This document shows, one piece after another, positions 23,833-33,105 of a stretch of 64,000 bases of DNA. The DNA is from Chitinophaga filiformis. GTDB taxonomy: Bacteria > Bacteroidota > Bacteroidia > Chitinophagales > Chitinophagaceae. Made by a program: the position numbers and the translations under genes. The DNA lies in NCBI RefSeq assembly GCF_023100805.1, contig NZ_CP095855.1:1054001-1118000 (forward strand). The letters run 5' to 3'. Below the pieces are notes generated by a model. The model worked only from the letters and a program-made list of their open reading frames with translations. It did no database searches and had not been told where the DNA came from. How positions within the stretch are numbered: position 1 is the first letter of the stretch; each line of letters opens with the position of its first letter.

Positions 23833-24984
23833 TTGGCAGTTAATATAAACATATCGAACTACGAGGAATTCCTGCTCAGCGCCATTGATGGTGAGCTGAC
23901 CGGGGAGGAAATGGCCGCATTAGAAGCCTTTATGCAGCAGCATCCGGAAGTCCGGAAGGAACTGACGTTGCTGGAGGCCACCAGGTTGCGCCCTGACGAG
24001 GGAATGAAGTTTGAAGCCAAAGAAGCGCTCTACAGGAACACCAGCGCGCTGTCTGCCACAAATTATGAGCGTTTCCTGCTGGATTACGTTGATAATGAGC
24101 TGGGTGTAACTGAAAAAAGGGAGCTGGAGGCATTGATCAGCCAGCACCCTCATATACAAAAGGAACTCTCACTCCTGCAGGCAGCCAGGTTAAGTCCTGA
24201 TCTTTCTGTAACATTTGGCAATAAAGCATCGCTATATAGAAGACGGGAACGTATTACCGTACGGCCGGTGTGGTGGTGGAGTGCTGCAGCTGCTGTGGTA
24301 GTCGGACTTAGTGTCTGGTTGCTACCCGGTCAGCGTTCAGGAGAAAAACCACAAGTGGCTGTTAGTCAGTCATCCACTAAAGGGGATTCACCTGCCGCTC
24401 AGCAGTCAGCCGGTCAACAGGCCAACAATCACGCTCTTGCAGACGCAGGCCGCCCGGCAACCGGTTCTGCTGAAGACGCCGCAACACGGGCAGCTGCTGA
24501 TGAAAAAAGTGAGGCAGATGGAGTTGCCGAGACTGAAGGCAATACCCGGCGCAAAACCTCACAAAGTGATGCCATTGCCCAGAGAGGAACAGATAACAAC
24601 ACCAATAAGACTACCGTACCCGGAGCGACCGCGAATGAGCCGAAACAGGAAGCCGGTATAGACCGCCTGCCGGACAACCGCTTACCGGCGTTGGCCAAGA
24701 TACCGCAACCAGCGTCTACTTCAGGGGAAGTAGTGCAACAATTGCAGGAAAAAACAGCGCAGCAGGAAAGTATACTGGCGCAGAATGTTACAACCGTACC
24801 AGAGAAAACTGCAGTGATGGCAAATGCCGAAAAGATCAAGGAGGCGCCTGTTGCATCTCCGGCTGAAGCACCTGCGGCGCCGGCAAATGGTGAACTGGTA
24901 ATGGCAGTGACAATGAACGGAGACAGTAAACTGCTCAATGGAGTGGCCAACGTAGCCAGGTTCCTGTCCCGTAAGAAGAAATAA
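23833..24984 (+). CDS. Membrane anti-sigma factor with duplicated N-terminal domain
   Basis: 383 residues starting at TTG 23833; no in-frame ATG precedes the conserved N terminus. Two copies of a cytoplasmic anti-sigma-like unit occur in tandem: NYEEFLLSAIDGELTGEEMAALEAFMQQHPEVRKELTLL (about 7-46) and NYERFLLDYVDNELGVTEKRELEALISQHPHIQKELSLL (about 77-116). A membrane span follows at about 147-165 (WWWSAAAAVVVGLSVWLLP) and then a periplasmic tail of about 215 residues rich in Ala, Glu, Thr, Gln and Pro with no recognisable fold. It should sequester the adjacent sigma factor; the duplication is unusual. Confidence 0.82.
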   Translation: MAVNINISNYEEFLLSAIDGELTGEEMAALEAFMQQHPEVRKELTLLEATRLRPDEGMKFEAKEALYRNTSALSATNYERFLLDYVDNELGVTEKRELEALISQHPHIQKELSLLQAARLSPDLSVTFGNKASLYRRRERITVRPVWWWSAAAAVVVGLSVWLLPGQRSGEKPQVAVSQSSTKGDSPAAQQSAGQQANNHALADAGRPATGSAEDAATRAAADEKSEADGVAETEGNTRRKTSQSDAIAQRGTDNNTNKTTVPGATANEPKQEAGIDRLPDNRLPALAKIPQPASTSGEVVQQLQEKTAQQESILAQNVTTVPEKTAVMANAEKIKEAPVASPAEAPAAPANGELVMAVTMNGDSKLLNGVANVARFLSRKKK

Positions 24985-24992
24985 ATCGATGA

Positions 24993-25922
24993 ATGAACTT
25001 TTTTGATATGAAGTGTAAATTTTTACGCTATTTATTGTTACTGCTTATCGTAAGCGTAGGTGCAAAAGCCCAGACCGCTGACAGCCTCGTGGAGACTATC
25101 CAGATAAAAGGGCTGATCATCGTAAAAGGAAAGGACGCAAAGGGCAAACGCATCTTCAAGGTCTATAACGATACTGCATATGCCAAAGAAAGGTTGAAAA
25201 AGAACCTGCAAACCAGATGGTTTGTCTTTGATTTGGGATTCAATAATTATATAGACCGGAGTGATTATACAGGGGCTGTCGCTTTATCCTACTATGCGCC
25301 TAATGGAGTATCAGATATTTATAATAAGTCATTTACTTATTCAGCAGCTGGTTTGAATACCCTGGCCCCCCGTGGAGGGAGTGCGCCACTTACGCCATCA
25401 GAGTTTAAACTGATTACCGGAAAGTCCATCAATGTCAATATATGGTTGTTCCAGCAACGGTTGAATATCTATAAACACAAATTGAACCTGATCTATGCCT
25501 TAGGTGTCGAAATGAACAACTACCGTTTTGCGAGAAATATTACCTATGTCCCCGGATACCCCACCCAGATCATACGTGATAATGTGAATTTTTCCAAGAA
25601 CAAATTGTTCGCTGAATACCTGAGCGTACCACTGATGCTGAACTTCAACAGCAACCCGGCCCGCCCTTCCCGAGCGTTCAAAATGGGAATGGGAGTGATG
25701 GGAGGATACCTGGTAAAGGCCCGTACGAAACAGATCAGCAGGGAGCGTGGAAAGGAAAAGAAAGTGGATGAATTCAACCTGAACAAATGGAAGTTGAGCC
25801 TGACAGGAGACGTAGGTTATGGACCTTTGAAACTTTATGGTAATTTTGCGCTAACTCCTTTACATGATTATGGCCTGGAACAGTATCCTTTTTCAATAGG
25901 GATACGTTTTAACAGCTTTTAA
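24993..25922 (+). CDS. Outer-membrane beta-barrel protein
   Basis: 309 residues (Met 25008 is an alternative start that gives a cleaner signal peptide, MKCKFLRYLLLLLIVSVGAKAQ). The mature protein shows alternating strands rich in Tyr, Phe and Gly and ends in RFNSF, an aromatic C terminus as expected for a beta-barrel assembled by the BAM machinery. The style matches porin-family or OmpW-like outer-membrane proteins of Bacteroidota. It lies eight bases after the anti-sigma gene and probably belongs to the same operon, perhaps as the envelope component being monitored. Confidence 0.75.
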   Translation: MNFFDMKCKFLRYLLLLLIVSVGAKAQTADSLVETIQIKGLIIVKGKDAKGKRIFKVYNDTAYAKERLKKNLQTRWFVFDLGFNNYIDRSDYTGAVALSYYAPNGVSDIYNKSFTYSAAGLNTLAPRGGSAPLTPSEFKLITGKSINVNIWLFQQRLNIYKHKLNLIYALGVEMNNYRFARNITYVPGYPTQIIRDNVNFSKNKLFAEYLSVPLMLNFNSNPARPSRAFKMGMGVMGGYLVKARTKQISRERGKEKKVDEFNLNKWKLSLTGDVGYGPLKLYGNFALTPLHDYGLEQYPFSIGIRFNSF

Positions 25923-25951
25923 CGTTTTTGGGGGATCAAAATCTATATAGT

Positions 25952-26197
25952 ATGCGTTCTTTTATTGCTTTTCTGGCCTGTACCGGATTTATTGTATGGG
26001 CTCATTCATGTGAGAAGAGAATTGTTGGGGTGAAAGTTTATGCCCACCATCCGGGACAAAATGGTGGGTTATCGTTTAGTGGCCTCACTTATGAACGCCC
26101 TTTGTTTTTAGCTCATACGGAAGCCCCTGCGGCTATTGATGCGCTGTTTGTTAATATCGAATACGGACCTGCTTCTGAACACGACTGGAAAAGATAG
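25952..26197 (+). CDS. Small lipoprotein of unknown function
   Basis: 81 residues from ATG 25952. A hydrophobic segment (FIAFLACTGFIVWAHSC) ends in a Cys that may be lipidated, although the residue before it is Ser and the lipobox is weak. The mature part contains a His/Gly stretch (VYAHHPGQNGGLSFSG) and ends EHDWKR. I do not recognise a family. It follows the beta-barrel gene by 29 bases and precedes a terminator, so it is probably the last gene of the ECF operon. Confidence 0.55.
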   Translation: MRSFIAFLACTGFIVWAHSCEKRIVGVKVYAHHPGQNGGLSFSGLTYERPLFLAHTEAPAAIDALFVNIEYGPASEHDWKR

Positions 26198-26236
26198 GCC
26201 ATTGCTCATCTTTTAATCCCTTTTAACAAATTCCTG

Positions 26237-26269
26237 TTGCCTCACATCCGGGCATTACCATTATATTTG
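26237..26269 (+). promoter_or_regulatory. Promoter of the M16 peptidase gene, inside a terminator
   Basis: TTG (26237-26239), 22 bases, TATATTTG (26262-26269). The -7 element spans the loop and part of the right arm of the terminator at 26253-26284. Predicted start near 26276. Confidence 0.65.
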
Positions 26270-26284
26270 GTAATGTTTTTTTTA
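26253..26284 (+). terminator. Terminator of the second ECF operon
   Basis: CATTACCA (26253-26260) pairs with TGGTAATG (26268-26275), followed by TTTTTTTT. Confidence 0.85.
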
Positions 26285-26301
26285 TTTTCAAAAACCAATT
26301 C

Positions 26302-29250
26302 ATGAACCTCATTACAAAAGCAATCTCTTCATTGCTTGTAGCCTGCGCTATATCCAATATTGCAGGCGCACAACAAAAGAAGTATGAGTGGAAAGAGGGC
26401 ACGTCGGGAGGGTATACTTATAAGTATATCACCAACGACCCGATGAAAGCACGCTTCTACACCTTGAAAAACGGATTGACCGTAATTCTCAGCGTTAACA
26501 AAAAGGACCCGCGCATTCAGACCCTTATCGGTACCCGTGCTGGCAGCAACAATGATCCGCACGATCATACCGGTCTGGCCCACTACCTGGAGCACCTCCT
26601 TTTTAAAGGTACCCAGCAGTTCGGCTCCCTGGACTGGTCAAAGGAGAAACCTTACCTCGACAGGATTGAGGGGCTGTATGATACCTACAATCATACCAGC
26701 GATGTTACTGCCCGTAAAGCAGTATACCATCAGATTGACAGCGTATCCGGACTGGCGGCAAAATATGCCATTGCCAACGAGTATGATAAGCTGATGGCGG
26801 GTATGGGCTCACAGGGCACCAATGCACATACCTGGGTGGAGGAAACGATCTATGAAGAAGATATTCCTTCCAACGTGGTTGACAAATTCCTGGCAGTACA
26901 GGCAGAAAGGTTCAAGGATCCGGTTTTCCGCCTGTTCCATACCGAGCTGGAAGCTGTATATGAGGAAAAGAACAGAGGGCTGGATAATGACGCCCGTAAG
27001 TCTTATGAACTGATGTTATCTTCTCTGTTCCCAACCCACAATTATGGTCAGCAGAGCACCATCGGTACAGTAGAGCATCTGAAGAATCCTTCGCTGAAAG
27101 CGATCCGCGATTTCTATAACGCCTACTATGTGCCTGATAACATGGCCATCGTAATGGCAGGTGATCTTGATCCTGACCAGGTGATCAGACAGGTAGAAAA
27201 GGACTTCTCCTACATGAAACCCAAACCGGTTAACGAATACAAATCGCCGGTAGAGAAGCCGATCACTGCGCCTATCGTAAAAGAGGTATTTGGTCCTGAT
27301 GCGGAAAATGTCATGATCGCTTTCCGCATGCCCGGAGCCCTGGATGTGAAGTCCAATGTACTTCTTTCAGTAATATCTGAAGTGATGAACAACGGTAAGG
27401 CCGGTTTGCTTGACCTGAACATCAATAAACAACAAAAGGTACTGAAATCAAGCGCAGGCGTTATGGCCTGGAAAGATTATTCTGTATTCAGCCTGAGTGG
27501 TACCGCCAAACAGGGACAAACCCTGGAAGAAGTGAAAGACCTCTTACTGGGACAACTGGAGATCCTGAAGAAAGGCGAGTTCGACGAAACCATGGTAAAA
27601 GCCATTGTGAACAATGCCAAGCTTTCTGAGCTGCAGGGCCTGGAAAGCAATAATACCCGCGCCAGTGCATTAATGGACGGCTTTATCAAACACAGGGGCA
27701 AAAACTGGCTGACAGACGTTTCCTTCGTAGACGATATGGGTAAGGTCACAAAACAACAGATCGTTGATTTCGCCAACAAATACTTCGCTAACAACTACGT
27801 ATTGCTTTATAAACGTAAGGGCGAGGATAAGAATATCCAAAAGGTTGAGAAACCGGCTATTACACCGGTGGAAGTAAACCGTGAAGCGCAATCCACCTTC
27901 CTGAAAGAGATCAACGAAATGCCCGCTGCCAAGATCCAACCGCTGTGGCTGGACTTTGGTAAAGATATCCAGAAAGGTAAACTGGGTGCCGCAGATGTAC
28001 TGTATGTACAGAATAAGGACAATGGCTTGTTCCGCTTGTACTACCGTTTCGATATGGGCAGCTGGAACAATAAACTGTTGCCGCTGGCAGCACAGTACCT
28101 CCAGTTCCTGGGAACAGATAAATATACTACTGAACAGATCAGTAAAGAATTCTACAACATTGCATGTAACTTCAACGTATCGGCAGGGACCGATGTCACC
28201 ACCATCAGCATCAGTGGCTTGCAGGAAAACTTTGACCAGGCAGTATCCCTGTTCGAGCATCTCTTGAAGAACTGTCAGCCGAACGAGCAGGCGCTGGCTG
28301 CGTTCAAAGGCCGTGTTGCCAAAAGCCGCTCAGACAGCAAACTGAATAAAGGTAATATCCTGAAAGGCCTGGCGAGCTATGCCATGTACGGTGCAAAAAA
28401 TCCTTTCAACAATCAACTGAGCCAGGCGGAGCTCGATGGCATTACCGCACAGCAGCTGGTAGACATCCTGCACTCCCTGCCGGAGTATCAGCACACCGTT
28501 ATTTATTATGGTCCGCAGGCACTGGAAGCCGCTATCGCTGCTGTACAGAAAGAGCATACCATACCGGCGGCGCTTAAGGCAGTACCTGCTGCAATAAAGT
28601 TTGATAAGATAGACCAGGGTAATAACCAGGTATTGTTTACAGACTATGACATGGTACAATCTGAGGTGAACTGGGTAAGGAATACAGATACCTATAAGCC
28701 TGAGAATACTGCACTCGTAGAAATGTTTAACGGCTACTTTGGCGGTAACATGGGATCTATCGTATTCCAGACCATCCGTGAATCCAAAGCGCTGGCTTAC
28801 TCGACCTACGCTTATTACGCTTCTCCCGACAGGAAGGATGCCCGTTATTCTATGGTAGCCTATGTGGGTAGCCAGGCAGATAAAATGAACGAAGCGATCA
28901 ACGGCATGAATGAACTGCTGAATGATATTCCGCGTTCAGACAAACTGTTTGAAACCGCCAGACAGAGTATGAAGCAGGATATTGAAACAGAACGCATCAC
29001 ACAGGATGGCATCATCTTCACTTACCTGGCGGCAAAGAAACTGGGACTGGATACCGACTACCGTAAAACAGTGTATTCACAGATCGATGGCATTACATTT
29101 GAAAATGTGAAGCAGTTCCATGAACAGAACATTGCCAGAAAACCTTACACTTATTGCATCGTGGCTTCAGATAAGAAGGTAAGCCTGGACGATCTGAAGA
29201 AGTATGGAGATGTGAAGAAAGTGTCACTGGAGGAAATCTTCGGTTACTAA
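26302..29250 (+). CDS. M16-family (insulinase/pitrilysin-type) zinc peptidase
   Basis: 982 residues with a signal peptide (ISSLLVACAISNIAGAQ), so it is exported to the periplasm or beyond. The inverted zinc motif HxxEH is present in GLAHYLEHLLFKG (about 92-104), and the distal Glu appears in ELEAVYEEKNRG (about 212-223). The protein holds two M16 halves; the second (from about 550) lacks the zinc motif and ends with the SKALAYSTYAYYAS region typical of the inactive half. Such peptidases degrade peptides in a closed chamber. It is transcribed alone from the terminator-embedded promoter. Confidence 0.92.
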   Translation: MNLITKAISSLLVACAISNIAGAQQKKYEWKEGTSGGYTYKYITNDPMKARFYTLKNGLTVILSVNKKDPRIQTLIGTRAGSNNDPHDHTGLAHYLEHLLFKGTQQFGSLDWSKEKPYLDRIEGLYDTYNHTSDVTARKAVYHQIDSVSGLAAKYAIANEYDKLMAGMGSQGTNAHTWVEETIYEEDIPSNVVDKFLAVQAERFKDPVFRLFHTELEAVYEEKNRGLDNDARKSYELMLSSLFPTHNYGQQSTIGTVEHLKNPSLKAIRDFYNAYYVPDNMAIVMAGDLDPDQVIRQVEKDFSYMKPKPVNEYKSPVEKPITAPIVKEVFGPDAENVMIAFRMPGALDVKSNVLLSVISEVMNNGKAGLLDLNINKQQKVLKSSAGVMAWKDYSVFSLSGTAKQGQTLEEVKDLLLGQLEILKKGEFDETMVKAIVNNAKLSELQGLESNNTRASALMDGFIKHRGKNWLTDVSFVDDMGKVTKQQIVDFANKYFANNYVLLYKRKGEDKNIQKVEKPAITPVEVNREAQSTFLKEINEMPAAKIQPLWLDFGKDIQKGKLGAADVLYVQNKDNGLFRLYYRFDMGSWNNKLLPLAAQYLQFLGTDKYTTEQISKEFYNIACNFNVSAGTDVTTISISGLQENFDQAVSLFEHLLKNCQPNEQALAAFKGRVAKSRSDSKLNKGNILKGLASYAMYGAKNPFNNQLSQAELDGITAQQLVDILHSLPEYQHTVIYYGPQALEAAIAAVQKEHTIPAALKAVPAAIKFDKIDQGNNQVLFTDYDMVQSEVNWVRNTDTYKPENTALVEMFNGYFGGNMGSIVFQTIRESKALAYSTYAYYASPDRKDARYSMVAYVGSQADKMNEAINGMNELLNDIPRSDKLFETARQSMKQDIETERITQDGIIFTYLAAKKLGLDTDYRKTVYSQIDGITFENVKQFHEQNIARKPYTYCIVASDKKVSLDDLKKYGDVKKVSLEEIFGY

Positions 29251-29302
29251 TCTGAGCAGCAATAGCTCAAAATACATAGCGACATAACCGTATATATTCA
29301 TG

Positions 29303-29361
29303 AACCATCCGGTTCCGCACAGAGATCATCTGACGGAAATTCCGGATGGTTCTTTATTTTT
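29303..29361 (+). terminator. Terminator of the M16 peptidase gene
   Basis: AACCATCCGG (29303-29312) pairs with CCGGATGGTT (29342-29351), with an inner TTCCG/CGGAA stem, followed by CTTTATTTTT. Confidence 0.85.
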
Positions 29362-29362
29362 G
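29355..29362 (+). promoter_or_regulatory. -7 element in the terminator tail, before the L,D-transpeptidase gene
   Basis: TATTTTTG matches TAnnTTTG and is formed by the T-run of the preceding terminator. A separate 13-base palindrome GTTGAC-A-GTCAAC lies at 29396-29408 in the resulting leader. Confidence 0.4.
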
Positions 29363-29436
29363 CCATCTGAAATTTTTAACCATTTGCAATAATCAGTTGA
29401 CAGTCAACGTTAACATTATGCAAAATCCCTGTGAAA

Positions 29437-30009
29437 ATGAATCGCTATTGCTTGTTGATACTCCTGGTGCTGACACTGAGTGTATCAGGATTTACTACCA
29501 ATAAAGGTGATGAAGATTACCTGTATAAAGTGAAAATACTTCCTGGCAGCATTGATCCTGACAAAGTATTTTTACTGATCGATAAGAGTGACTACCGCTT
29601 GTATCTTTATGAAGATGTCACGTTGAGGAAGATATACAAGGTGGTTTTTGGCAACAAGGACCAGTCGCCCAAAAGGCAGGAGGGAGACCGCCTGACGCCC
29701 GAAGGGACCTTTCATATATTGAGCAAGCGGATAGATAAGCTCTGGAATCGTTTTATGCTGTTGGATTATCCAAATGAAGCGGCCTGGAACAAGTTCCATC
29801 AAATGCAGGAAAATGGGGAGATCTCTGCCGGCGCTACACCAGGTGGCGGTATTGGCATTCATGGTGTGGAATGGAACTCCGGTATACGGGACAACTATGT
29901 GGAGGGCCGTATTAACTGGACCCTGGGCTGCGTGAGTATGAAGAACGGAGACGTGAGCGAACTGTATGATATTATCAAGGTGGGAACACCTGTTGTAATA
30001 AGACGTTGA
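29437..30009 (+). CDS. L,D-transpeptidase (YkuD family)
   Basis: 190 residues from ATG 29437 (an in-frame GTG at 29431 is also possible). An N-terminal signal or anchor segment (CLLILLVLTLSVSGF) leads to a YkuD domain. The catalytic core is visible as GIGIHGVEWNSG followed by the nucleophile motif INWTLGCVSMKNGDV. L,D-transpeptidases make 3-3 cross-links in peptidoglycan or attach proteins to it. The length is that of the small single-domain members. No cell-wall gene neighbours are seen apart from the hydrolase convergent to it. Confidence 0.88.
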   Translation: MNRYCLLILLVLTLSVSGFTTNKGDEDYLYKVKILPGSIDPDKVFLLIDKSDYRLYLYEDVTLRKIYKVVFGNKDQSPKRQEGDRLTPEGTFHILSKRIDKLWNRFMLLDYPNEAAWNKFHQMQENGEISAGATPGGGIGIHGVEWNSGIRDNYVEGRINWTLGCVSMKNGDVSELYDIIKVGTPVVIRR

Positions 30010-30016
30010 TGCTGTC

Positions 30017-30048
30017 ATGCACATAGCAGTGTGCATGTTTACCTTTAC
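30017..30048 (+). terminator. Weak terminator after the L,D-transpeptidase gene
   Basis: ATGCACA (30017-30023) pairs with TGTGCAT (30030-30036) and is followed by a T-rich stretch, GTTTACCTTTACTT. Confidence 0.4.
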
Positions 30049-30186
30049 TTTAAGAAACGCATTCGTAAGATCTTACATGCTATCATGATTAAGAACGGTG
30101 CCGCTATGGCCTGGCCAGGAGCATTGTAGTGATACCCGGCGCAAGCTGGGATCATGATTATCATAAAGGCGGATGTTGGTCTTGTG

Positions 30187-30220
30187 AAGCACGCTTCATT
30201 CGGGTGGAGCGTGCTTTTTT
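30187..30220 (+). terminator. Strong plus-strand terminator
   Basis: AAGCACGC (30187-30194) pairs with GCGTGCTT (30209-30216), then TTTTTT. It lies 178 bases past the L,D-transpeptidase stop, so it either ends a long 3' region or a separate small RNA. Confidence 0.8.
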
Positions 30221-30244
30221 ATTGGAGGAAACCAGGCAGCATTG

Positions 30245-31189
30245 TTATCTGGCTGCTAAAAATTTGCGGATATGTTCCTTCCATTTTTTCCCTTCTCTCC
30301 TGCAGAATGATTGATGCCCGCAATCTTCAAAAATGACCAGTTCCTTTTTTTTCGTACCGAGATGTTTGTAAATGCTAATGGTTTCCTGCCTGGTAACACG
30401 GGTATCATGCGCACCCCAGGAAATGAGGGCGGGCATGGTAATGCTTTGCGCATAATCGGCAGGATTGTAGTTGAAGCCCCAGAAGCCATTCTCTATACCT
30501 CCCCAGAAAGTGAGCAGCTGTGAAAAAGGAGTACCGGGAAGGCTAACAGCCCGCATTCTGCCCTTCACCGCATCAGTAAGTGTGGCAAAAGAGCATTCGA
30601 GGATGACCTTATTGGGGTGCAGGTGATAAGTAGGCACAGCTCGCAGGATGGCCGCGGCTCCCATACTAACGCCCCATAACACGATATGCTTTTCTCCTTT
30701 TTGCTGTACAAGGTTGTAGGCCAGCATGACGTCTTCCGCCTCTCTATAACCAACAGTACATACAGTACCTTCACTGTTGCCATGCGCGCGGAAGTCCATC
30801 AGCAGTGTATTATAGCCCAGTGTCTGGAAATACATTGCCTCAGGTATGGGCCCGTCTTTGCTGCCGCCGTAACCATGGAAGAGAATGACAGTGCCTTTGG
30901 AAGCAGCAACAGGCGTCCACCATCCTTCCAGTTGCAGTCCATTGCTGGTGGTCATGTGAACGGTTTCATAGCGGGACTCCGGAGTATGCCTGACAAGGGA
31001 TTTTGAAATACGTACACCGAGCAATAACATCCTGGCCTTTTCCAGCACATTCATTTGTTCCGGCGTTTTATTCCGGAAGCTACCCGGGGCATAGAAATGA
31101 GTGAACTTCCATGCATGGAAGGCAGCAATGACATTCAATAAGATGAATAACACCAGGAGTACGCGAAAGATACGTTTCAGCAACTTCAT
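30245..31189 (-). CDS. Membrane-anchored alpha/beta hydrolase
   Basis: 314 residues. An N-terminal membrane anchor (VLLVLFILLNVIAAFHAW, about 10-27) precedes an alpha/beta-hydrolase domain. The oxyanion-hole strand is VILFHGYGGSKDG, the nucleophile elbow GVSMGAA, the acid in SWGAHDTRV and the catalytic His in EDCGHQSF. It resembles the YqkD/Abhd-type peptidase or esterase proteins, whose substrates are unknown. It is a single gene with its start close to the terminator of the SusD-like gene. Confidence 0.85.
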   Translation of the reverse strand: MKLLKRIFRVLLVLFILLNVIAAFHAWKFTHFYAPGSFRNKTPEQMNVLEKARMLLLGVRISKSLVRHTPESRYETVHMTTSNGLQLEGWWTPVAASKGTVILFHGYGGSKDGPIPEAMYFQTLGYNTLLMDFRAHGNSEGTVCTVGYREAEDVMLAYNLVQQKGEKHIVLWGVSMGAAAILRAVPTYHLHPNKVILECSFATLTDAVKGRMRAVSLPGTPFSQLLTFWGGIENGFWGFNYNPADYAQSITMPALISWGAHDTRVTRQETISIYKHLGTKKKELVIFEDCGHQSFCRREGKKWKEHIRKFLAAR

Positions 31190-31200
31190 AAAGTAAAAGT

Positions 31201-31239
31201 AAAAAAAGCGGGTATATCCTTGTTTAGGTATACCCGCTT
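31201..31239 (-). terminator. Terminator of SusD-like gene 1
   Basis: AAGCGGGTATA and TATACCCGCTT pair over 11 bases; the minus strand continues TTTTTT. Confidence 0.85.
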
Positions 31240-31258
31240 TTCGTAAATATTTATAGTG

Positions 31259-32887
31259 TTAGTACCCTTCGTTCTGGAGAACTTTGGGATAATCTCTCAG
31301 GATGTATGATGGGATAGGAAGATTATGATGGTGCTGCTGGTATCCTTTGCTTCCCAGTACGGCCTCGCGCTGAGGCCCCAGGCGCAGGAAACGGAAGCCT
31401 TCCCTGTAAAATTCCACTGCCAGTAATCTGTTCAGTTCATTTTGGGCGTCATCAAAAGATGTAAATGTAATTGGTGCTTCCTGACGATTGACCCGAACGG
31501 TGTTGATCAGGGTACTAATTGTATCCAGTTCAAACTGGCTATAGTTTAGCACATTCAATAGCAAGGCTTCTCTATAACGGGCAACAGGGAAGAAATTTAC
31601 AGTAGTTCCACTGCGCACAAAGTACTGCTTAAATTCAGGTGTCATACCGAAGGTCATGTCCCAGATAATCTCACTATTGTCTGGCGAGACAAAAACCTGT
31701 GAAGGGGCTACCAGGGAATATTTACCTCTTTTGAGAATGGGTTTCAGCAATATATTCCAGGTACTACCAGCTCCTGTATACCTTGCTATTATCAAAGCCG
31801 CCGCGTCCTGTGTCATACGCCATTTTTTACCCGCTGGCGCTTCGACGGGAAGATCGCTTATAGCAGCAGAGAATTGGAAGTAGGCGGCCTGCCGGAGTTC
31901 CCGGGTATCGCCAGTTACAGTTCTGGGCAGTTTTGCTTTATGTGTTATAGGTACGTTCTCACCAAAATAATACATCAGATCTGAAAAGAGCAGTCCGCGA
32001 AAGGCAGTGATCTGTGCTCTCAGTTCTTTATTTTCTGACTGGAAATTGTCCAGGCTTAGTTTCATCCTGTTCAGCTGCAGGATGCAGGCGTAGGCATCTT
32101 TCCAGAGATTGGCAAGAATGGCATTGTCTGCAGTGAAAGTGAAATTGTCCAATTCGCACCATTCAGGTAAGCCGTTGCAGTCGGCATCGTCACTAAGGAT
32201 GCCGTCCAACATGCGGAACCGCTGATAAACAGTACTGATCGTCTTCACCACCGGAAGCAGTGCCGAGTCCACCTGTGCCTCTGTTTTGTACAGTGTCATC
32301 TCGTGGTTGACCGGGTTGGCAATGATGGTGCTGAAGGCCGTATCTGTTTTAGGTGTGACGCTGAATTTGAGGTATGGGGTTGCCACCATATCGGCGTCGG
32401 AGATTAAGCCGTCCTGGTTAATATCTTTATATCTGAGATCGCCGGGAACAGCACCTGGCTGACGTGGCGTTTGTGGATTATCAATTTCAGCCTGGGTCTG
32501 AAATATGGAGTCGGATAAGAGGGTCTTGCCATCGCCATCATCCCATGTATTGCTTATTTCTCCCTGGTGAATCACTCCTTTAAAAGCCAGCATGTAATAT
32601 TCGCCCTCGGGTAGGTTATTAAAAGTGGCGACGCCATGTTCGTCGGTAATGGCTGAATAAGCAACCCATCCTTCTTTGTAATATGTCACAGACGAATAGA
32701 GCCTTACCTCAGCGCCAACTGCAGGTACGCCTTTCGGTTTATCCACATTCCATTGTGTACCATCCCAAACAGTGATCTTTGCACGTACTGTGTCGGGTTT
32801 GGAAGGAGGAGGAGGAGAAGTATCGTGGTCATTTTTTTTGCATGCCCAGAGGCTACATAACAGCAGGAGCGCTAATAATCTTTTCAT
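31259..32887 (-). CDS. SusD/RagB-like lipoprotein with N-terminal beta domain and EF-hand loop, copy 1
   Basis: About 542 residues from Met 32887 (frame open to 32908). Order: lipobox (CSLWACKK); a transthyretin/CnaB-like beta domain (about 35-100, ITVWDGTQWNVDKPKG, then GVATFNNLPEGEYYM); a perfect calcium-type loop DINQDGLISDAD (about 155-166); and a SusD-like helical domain (about 210-542), recognised by RLLAVEFYREGFRFLRLG and the terminal LPIPSYILRDYPKVLQNEGY. SusD proteins cap SusC transporters and bind glycans or other nutrients at the cell surface. No susC gene is nearby, and standard SusD proteins lack the first two elements. A paralog lies directly upstream on the same strand. Confidence 0.82.
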   Translation of the reverse strand: MKRLLALLLLCSLWACKKNDHDTSPPPPSKPDTVRAKITVWDGTQWNVDKPKGVPAVGAEVRLYSSVTYYKEGWVAYSAITDEHGVATFNNLPEGEYYMLAFKGVIHQGEISNTWDDGDGKTLLSDSIFQTQAEIDNPQTPRQPGAVPGDLRYKDINQDGLISDADMVATPYLKFSVTPKTDTAFSTIIANPVNHEMTLYKTEAQVDSALLPVVKTISTVYQRFRMLDGILSDDADCNGLPEWCELDNFTFTADNAILANLWKDAYACILQLNRMKLSLDNFQSENKELRAQITAFRGLLFSDLMYYFGENVPITHKAKLPRTVTGDTRELRQAAYFQFSAAISDLPVEAPAGKKWRMTQDAAALIIARYTGAGSTWNILLKPILKRGKYSLVAPSQVFVSPDNSEIIWDMTFGMTPEFKQYFVRSGTTVNFFPVARYREALLLNVLNYSQFELDTISTLINTVRVNRQEAPITFTSFDDAQNELNRLLAVEFYREGFRFLRLGPQREAVLGSKGYQQHHHNLPIPSYILRDYPKVLQNEGY

Positions 32888-32959
32888 GAATTGCGTTTGG
32901 GTAAACATTTAATTTTATAGGTTGTCCGTTATATTTCAGGTATAGAACTACTGGAACTG

Positions 32960-32967
32960 TAAAGATA
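32960..32967 (-). promoter_or_regulatory. Likely -7 element of SusD-like gene 1
   Basis: The minus strand reads TATCTTTA, one base from TAnnTTTG, immediately after the terminator hairpin of the upstream paralog. Confidence 0.4.
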
Positions 32968-32970
32968 AAT

Positions 32971-33003
32971 AAAAGCCCGTATTCACTTTGATACGGGCTT
33001 TTA
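32971..33003 (-). terminator. Terminator of SusD-like gene 2
   Basis: AAAAGCCCGTAT and ATACGGGCTTTT pair, followed by ATTTATC on the minus strand. The stem is symmetrical enough to work on both strands. Confidence 0.75.
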
Positions 33004-33105
33004 TTGCGAGTCCTGAGGGAAACAATGCCTGAGGGCTCATTTATTTTCACATCCGCATCTTATATGAGGTGCGTGTTGTTATTATCGAAGCCTGTCTTGC
33101 TGATG

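Noticed and set aside
30049..30220. Small RNA between the L,D-transpeptidase gene and the terminator at 30187-30220
   Set aside because: The terminator is good, but the only promoter-like element (TACCTTTA) lacks a -33 TTG; it may simply be the 3' end of the upstream gene.
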